Made by a program: the position numbers and the translations under genes
DNA from: Streptomyces acidiscabies
GTDB taxonomy: Bacteria; Actinomycetota; Actinomycetes; Streptomycetales; Streptomycetaceae
Assembly: GCF_020010905.1 (NCBI RefSeq)
Contig: NZ_JAGJBY010000002.1
Coordinates: 4,960,001 to 5,024,000, forward strand
Direction of reading: 5' to 3'
Length of the DNA: 64,000 nucleotides
Part shown: piece by piece, positions 60,738-64,000 of the stretch
How positions within the stretch are numbered: the first letter of the stretch is position 1
Layout of the letters: every line of letters starts with the position of its first letter
The notes under the pieces: model-generated
Seen by the model: only the letters and a program-made list of their open reading frames with translations
What the model was told of the DNA's origin: nothing
Database searches by the model: none

Positions 60738-61799
60738 TCAGGGCGTGAGCACGAGCCGGACCGGGTCGCCGATCTTCTTCTCCAGACGCGCGACGGCGTC
60801 CGCCGCATCGGCCAGCGGCACATGAGCGGTGATGGACGGAGCGAGGTCGATCCGCCCGGCGGAGGCCAGACCGATGAGCTCTTCCACATGCTCGGGCCCG
60901 GAACCGTAGTGGCCGCGGATCTGGTTGCCCTGGAAACAGAAGCCCAGGCTGTCCCCGATGACGACCGGCTCCGGCGTGAGCCCCGCCAGGACCAGAACCC
61001 CCTCGGCACCGAGCGCGGCGATGGCCTGCGCGCGGGCCGCGGGGACACCCGCGAAGTCGAACGCGACCTGGAGACCCCACCCGCCCGTGGCCTGGTCCAC
61101 CGCCTCGGCGAAGCCCGCCGAGGCCGGGTCGAGCGCGACGTCCGCCCCGAAGGCGAGGGCACGTTCACGGGCGCTGGCCAGCGGGTCGACGGCGATGACC
61201 GGAGCCGCGCCGACCATACGGGCGAGCCGGATGCCGTGCGCGCCCAGACCGCCCGCACCCCAGATGCCGACCGCCTGCGCGGGCCGGACCGCACCCGTCC
61301 CCACGATGGCGGCGTACGGGGTGGAGACCGCGTCGGGAATGATCGCGGCCTGGTCGAAGGGCAGGCTGTCCGGGATCAGGAGCAGGGTGTCCTCGCGGGC
61401 GACGGCGTACTGGGCCCAGCCCCCGTCGTAGTCCACACCGCGCGTCAGCGGCTGCCGGCAGGACGTGCGGCGCAGGCAGCCTCCGCACTCTCCGCACGCC
61501 TGCCCGGCCTGGAGCACCACCCGCTGACCCGGTTCCCACAGGCCCTGCACGTCCGGGCCGAGGGTGTGGACGACGCCCGCGACCTCGTGGCCGAGGGTCA
61601 CCGCCCGGCTGTTCGCGACCGCGTCGACCGGGAAGCCGGGGCTGAGACTGCCGTCGATCAGATGGACGTCCGACAGGCACACCCCGGCGGCCCGCACCTC
61701 GACCAGGACCTCTCCCGGGCCCGGCACCGGCACCGGAACCTCTTCGACCGCGAACGTACGTGTGTCCAGGTGGAGCCGTCCGGCGAGCATGCTGCTCAT
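60738..61799 (-). CDS. Zinc-dependent alcohol dehydrogenase
   Basis: A 353-aa medium-chain dehydrogenase. Catalytic zinc ligands appear in AGVCLSDVH and LGHEVAG. The structural zinc cluster is CGECGGCLRRTSC, and the cofactor motif is WGAGGLGAHG near residue 180. It should oxidise an alcohol, or reduce an aldehyde, with NAD(P). Next to a fatty-acid-type P450 it could process hydroxylated chains. ATG 61799 has GAGAGG 8 nt upstream, so the longer frame starting in the operator is rejected. Confidence 0.88.
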   Translation of the reverse strand: MSSMLAGRLHLDTRTFAVEEVPVPVPGPGEVLVEVRAAGVCLSDVHLIDGSLSPGFPVDAVANSRAVTLGHEVAGVVHTLGPDVQGLWEPGQRVVLQAGQACGECGGCLRRTSCRQPLTRGVDYDGGWAQYAVAREDTLLLIPDSLPFDQAAIIPDAVSTPYAAIVGTGAVRPAQAVGIWGAGGLGAHGIRLARMVGAAPVIAVDPLASARERALAFGADVALDPASAGFAEAVDQATGGWGLQVAFDFAGVPAARAQAIAALGAEGVLVLAGLTPEPVVIGDSLGFCFQGNQIRGHYGSGPEHVEELIGLASAGRIDLAPSITAHVPLADAADAVARLEKKIGDPVRLVLTP

Positions 61800-61868
61800 G
61801 GCGGGAACCTCTCTTCGTTCGATGGCGAATGCGCGGATGCGGCTGCGCACCAACCGATGTGGTCGATC

Positions 61869-61890
61869 GACCATGTCGATTAACCATGTC
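61869..61890. promoter_or_regulatory. TetR operator 3 (alcohol dehydrogenase), degenerate
   Basis: Read on the minus strand this 22-bp site begins GACAT and ends ATGGTC, with GAC at positions 14-16 as in the other operators, but the central TCAT is TTAA. A separate perfect palindrome TGGTCGATCGACCA overlaps its left edge (61860-61873). TTGACA of a likely promoter lies 18 bp from a -10 inside the site. Confidence 0.5.
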
Positions 61891-61986
61891 TAGGGGCGGA
61901 GTCGTGTGTCAAGTCACCGTCCCCCCACCGTCCCGACGCCCTCACCTCGCTTCGTCGAACGACCTTGTCGAGCAATCTATTCAATC

Positions 61987-62019
61987 GACATTGTCATTCG
62001 ACAATGTCGTGTGTAAGTT
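61987..62019 (+). promoter_or_regulatory. TetR operator 4 and promoter of the P450 gene
   Basis: GACATTGTC (61987-61995) and GACAATGTC (62000-62008) form a perfect 9-bp inverted repeat of 22 bp total, with the shared TCAT core. It overlaps the -35 TTGTCA (61991-61996); 17 bp on is TAAGTT (62014-62019) as -10. A second half-match (GACCTTGTC) lies about 40 bp upstream. Confidence 0.75.
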
Positions 62020-62060
62020 GATCCTGAGCGACTTACCGGTGCGGAACGAAAGGCACTCCC

Positions 62061-64000
62061 ATGACCCACGAGGCCCTACGCGGAACAGAACCGATTCCCC
62101 AGCGGCCGGGCCTGCCCCTGGTCGGCAGCGCATTCGACCTGCCCAGGGACTCCATCCCCCTGTTCCACGTGATGAAGGAGGCGAAGGAGCTGGGGCCGCT
62201 GTTCAAGTTCAGCGTCTTCGGCCACGAGATCAACTTCGCCTCGGGCCTCGACCTCGTCACGGAGCTGGCGGACGAGACCCGGTTCCGCAAGAACGTGCAC
62301 GACGTACTCGTGACCCTGCGGGGACTCGCAGGCGACGGGCTCATCACCGCCTACAACGACGAGCCCAACTGGCGCAAGGCGCACGACGTCCTGATGCCGT
62401 CCTTCTCCCTGGGCGCGATGCGCGGCTACCACGCCACGATGCTCAAGGTCGCCCGGGAGCTGATCGGGAAGTGGGACCAGGCGGTGGGCACGGAGCCCGT
62501 GGACGTCGGCGACGACATGACACGGCTGACCCTCGACACGATCGGCCTGTGCGGCTTCGGCTACGACTTCGAGTCGTTCAGCCGGAAGGAACCGCACCCC
62601 TTCGTCACGTCCCTGTCACGGGTGCTCGGCTTCGTCCAGGAGAAGGAGGACTCCATCCCCGGCACGGAGCTGTTCAAGTGGAAGAAGACGGAACGGTTCC
62701 GCGAGGACACGACCAGCATGAAGGACCTGGTCGACGACGTGATCCGGCAGCGCAAGGCGTCCGGCGACCGGAGCACCGACGACATCCTCGGGCGCATGCT
62801 GCACACCCGCGACGCGGTGACGGGCGAACCCCTGGACGACGTCAACATCCGCTACCAGGCGATCACGTTCCTCATCGCCGGCCACGAGACCACCAGCGGC
62901 GCCCTGTCGTTCGCCCTCTACTACCTGACCAAGCACCCCGAGATCCTCGCCCGCGCACAGGCCGAGGTCGACGCCGTGTGGGGCGACTCGGACGCCCCCG
63001 ACCCGGACTACGGGGACATCGGCAAACTGACGTACATCCGCCAGGTGCTCAACGAGGCCCTGCGACTGTGGCCGACGGCCCCCGCGTACGGCGTGGAGGC
63101 GCTTGAGGACACCGTCATCGGCGGGAAGTACGTCCTGCGCAAGGGCGAGGCGGTCGAGGTCCTCATCCCGCAACTGCACCGCGACCCCGCCTGGGGCGAG
63201 AACGTCGAGCTGTTCGACCCCGACCGGTTCCTGCCCGAGCGGGAGGAGGCGCGGCCGGTCCACCTGTTCAAGCCGTTCGGCAACGGCGAACGCGCCTGTA
63301 TCGGCCGCCAGTTCGCGCTGCACGAGGCGACGCTGGTCCTCGCGCTGCTGGTCCACCGCTACCGCCTGATCGACCACACCGACTACCAGCTGAAGATCAG
63401 CCAGTCCGTCACCATCAAGCCCGACGGGTTCACCCTGAACCTCGCCCGGCGCACCAGCGACGAGCGACGCCTGCCCACCGCCACCGAGGACGTCGCCGTC
63501 GCCGCCGCGCACCGCCCCGCCACCGGCCGCGCCACCGGAACCGCGCTGACCCTGCTGCACGGCTCCAACCTGGGCACCTGCGCCGGCATCGCCCACGACC
63601 TCGCCTCGGACGGCGACGCGCGCGGATTCACCCCGTCCGTCGCGCCCCTCGACGACGCCGTGGGCAAGCTCTCCGACGCCGACGGACCGGTCGTGATCGT
63701 CGCCGCCTCCTACAACGGCAGGCCCACCGACGACGCCGCCCGGTTCATCACCTGGCTGGAGGGGCTGGAGCCCGGAGCGCTCGACGGACTGACGTACGCC
63801 GTACTCGGCGTCGGCGACCGCAACTGGGCCGCCACCTACCAGCGCATCCCCACCCTCATCGACGAACGGCTCACCGCCGCGGGCGCCACACCCCTGCTGG
63901 AGCGCACCGCCGCCGACGCCTCCGGCGACTTCGCGGGCACGGTGGACCGCTGGACCGGAGACCTGTGGACCACCCTGCTGGAACGCTACGGGACCCCCGG
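62061..64000 (+). CDS. CYP102-type self-sufficient P450 (P450-flavodoxin part), cut by window end
   Basis: The visible 646 codons match the start of Bacillus P450 BM3. Residues 1-455 are the heme domain: AGHETTSG (273-280), ExxR at 332-335, FGNGERACIGRQFA with Cys413. From ~490 a flavodoxin-like FMN domain follows (LTLLHGSNLGTCAG; VVIVAASYNGRPTDDAARF; GVGDRNWAATYQ). The NADPH-FAD reductase part should lie beyond 64000. It would hydroxylate fatty acids or similar chains. Compared from memory with BM3, the substrate residues Arg47, Tyr51 and Phe87 become His55, Phe59 and Ile95, so substrate or position may differ. AAAGG precedes ATG 62061. Confidence 0.92.
   Translation, partial: MTHEALRGTEPIPQRPGLPLVGSAFDLPRDSIPLFHVMKEAKELGPLFKFSVFGHEINFASGLDLVTELADETRFRKNVHDVLVTLRGLAGDGLITAYNDEPNWRKAHDVLMPSFSLGAMRGYHATMLKVARELIGKWDQAVGTEPVDVGDDMTRLTLDTIGLCGFGYDFESFSRKEPHPFVTSLSRVLGFVQEKEDSIPGTELFKWKKTERFREDTTSMKDLVDDVIRQRKASGDRSTDDILGRMLHTRDAVTGEPLDDVNIRYQAITFLIAGHETTSGALSFALYYLTKHPEILARAQAEVDAVWGDSDAPDPDYGDIGKLTYIRQVLNEALRLWPTAPAYGVEALEDTVIGGKYVLRKGEAVEVLIPQLHRDPAWGENVELFDPDRFLPEREEARPVHLFKPFGNGERACIGRQFALHEATLVLALLVHRYRLIDHTDYQLKISQSVTIKPDGFTLNLARRTSDERRLPTATEDVAVAAAHRPATGRATGTALTLLHGSNLGTCAGIAHDLASDGDARGFTPSVAPLDDAVGKLSDADGPVVIVAASYNGRPTDDAARFITWLEGLEPGALDGLTYAVLGVGDRNWAATYQRIPTLIDERLTAAGATPLLERTAADASGDFAGTVDRWTGDLWTTLLERYGTP

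Noticed and set aside
1..64000. rRNA, tRNA genes, insertion sequences, CRISPR arrays, attachment sites
   Set aside because: I looked for cloverleaf-like stretches, transposase motifs, terminal inverted repeats and regular repeat-spacer patterns by eye and found none that I could support.

Overview
The window is high-GC DNA with GTG and TTG starts, ATGA-type stop/start overlaps, twin-arginine leaders and many one- and two-component regulators. Its gene families (PAD, DUF4394, CGNR, PucR, XRE/MmyB-like, ECF/zinc-finger anti-sigma) and overall style point to a Streptomyces-type actinomycete chromosome. No rRNA, tRNA, CRISPR array or intact insertion sequence was seen. The right end cuts a gene.

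Layout. 896-2791: secreted protein-arginine deiminase. 2793-10690 (minus): three-gene iterative fatty-acid/polyketide synthase (AT-ACP; a 1852-aa ER-KS-half KS-KR-DH protein; an SDR). 10962-16657: NAD-binding reductase, AraC/MFS pair, quinone reductase/XRE pair, a small conserved protein and a TetR. 17053-20238: Tat-exported GH78 rhamnosidase. 20306-24399: ECF sigma/anti-sigma/ABC transporter operon behind a likely autoregulated promoter. 24403-27796: PucR regulator, secreted DUF4394 protein, YeiH-type transporter. 27955-28600: gene remnants. 28605-33697 (minus): a four-gene, fully overlapping operon of ATP-grasp ligase, MFS exporter, stand-alone threonine-type adenylation enzyme and PCP-thioesterase with a cysteine nucleophile; this is the best candidate for an undescribed biosynthetic system. 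33915-38950: SRPBCC protein, MarR and MFS remnants, amidohydrolase, TetR/DUF3533 pair with a tandem operator, and a tandem GNAT. 38947-41778: GH115 enzyme. 41889-43550: fusion of a squalene/phytoene-synthase domain with a cis-prenyltransferase.

43480-52423: an envelope or redox locus (secreted protein, membrane Moco reductase, NDP-sugar epimerase, two-component system, GT2, DUF2064, methyltransferase, polytopic glycosyltransferase). Four copies of a 17-bp motif lie at its promoters and suggest that the local response regulator controls it. 52345-53790: metallo-hydrolase and CGNR regulator diverge across an array of CCGTGA half-sites. 54085-58069: membrane alpha/beta hydrolase and a NarL-type two-component system with a duplicated kinase. 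58119-64000: a TetR regulator, a DHA2 exporter, a zinc alcohol dehydrogenase and a BM3-like P450-flavodoxin(-reductase) gene, with related 22-bp inverted repeats in front of all four. This looks like one stress or lipid-detoxification regulon.

All functions are inferred from motifs, architecture and context read by eye; no database search was run.
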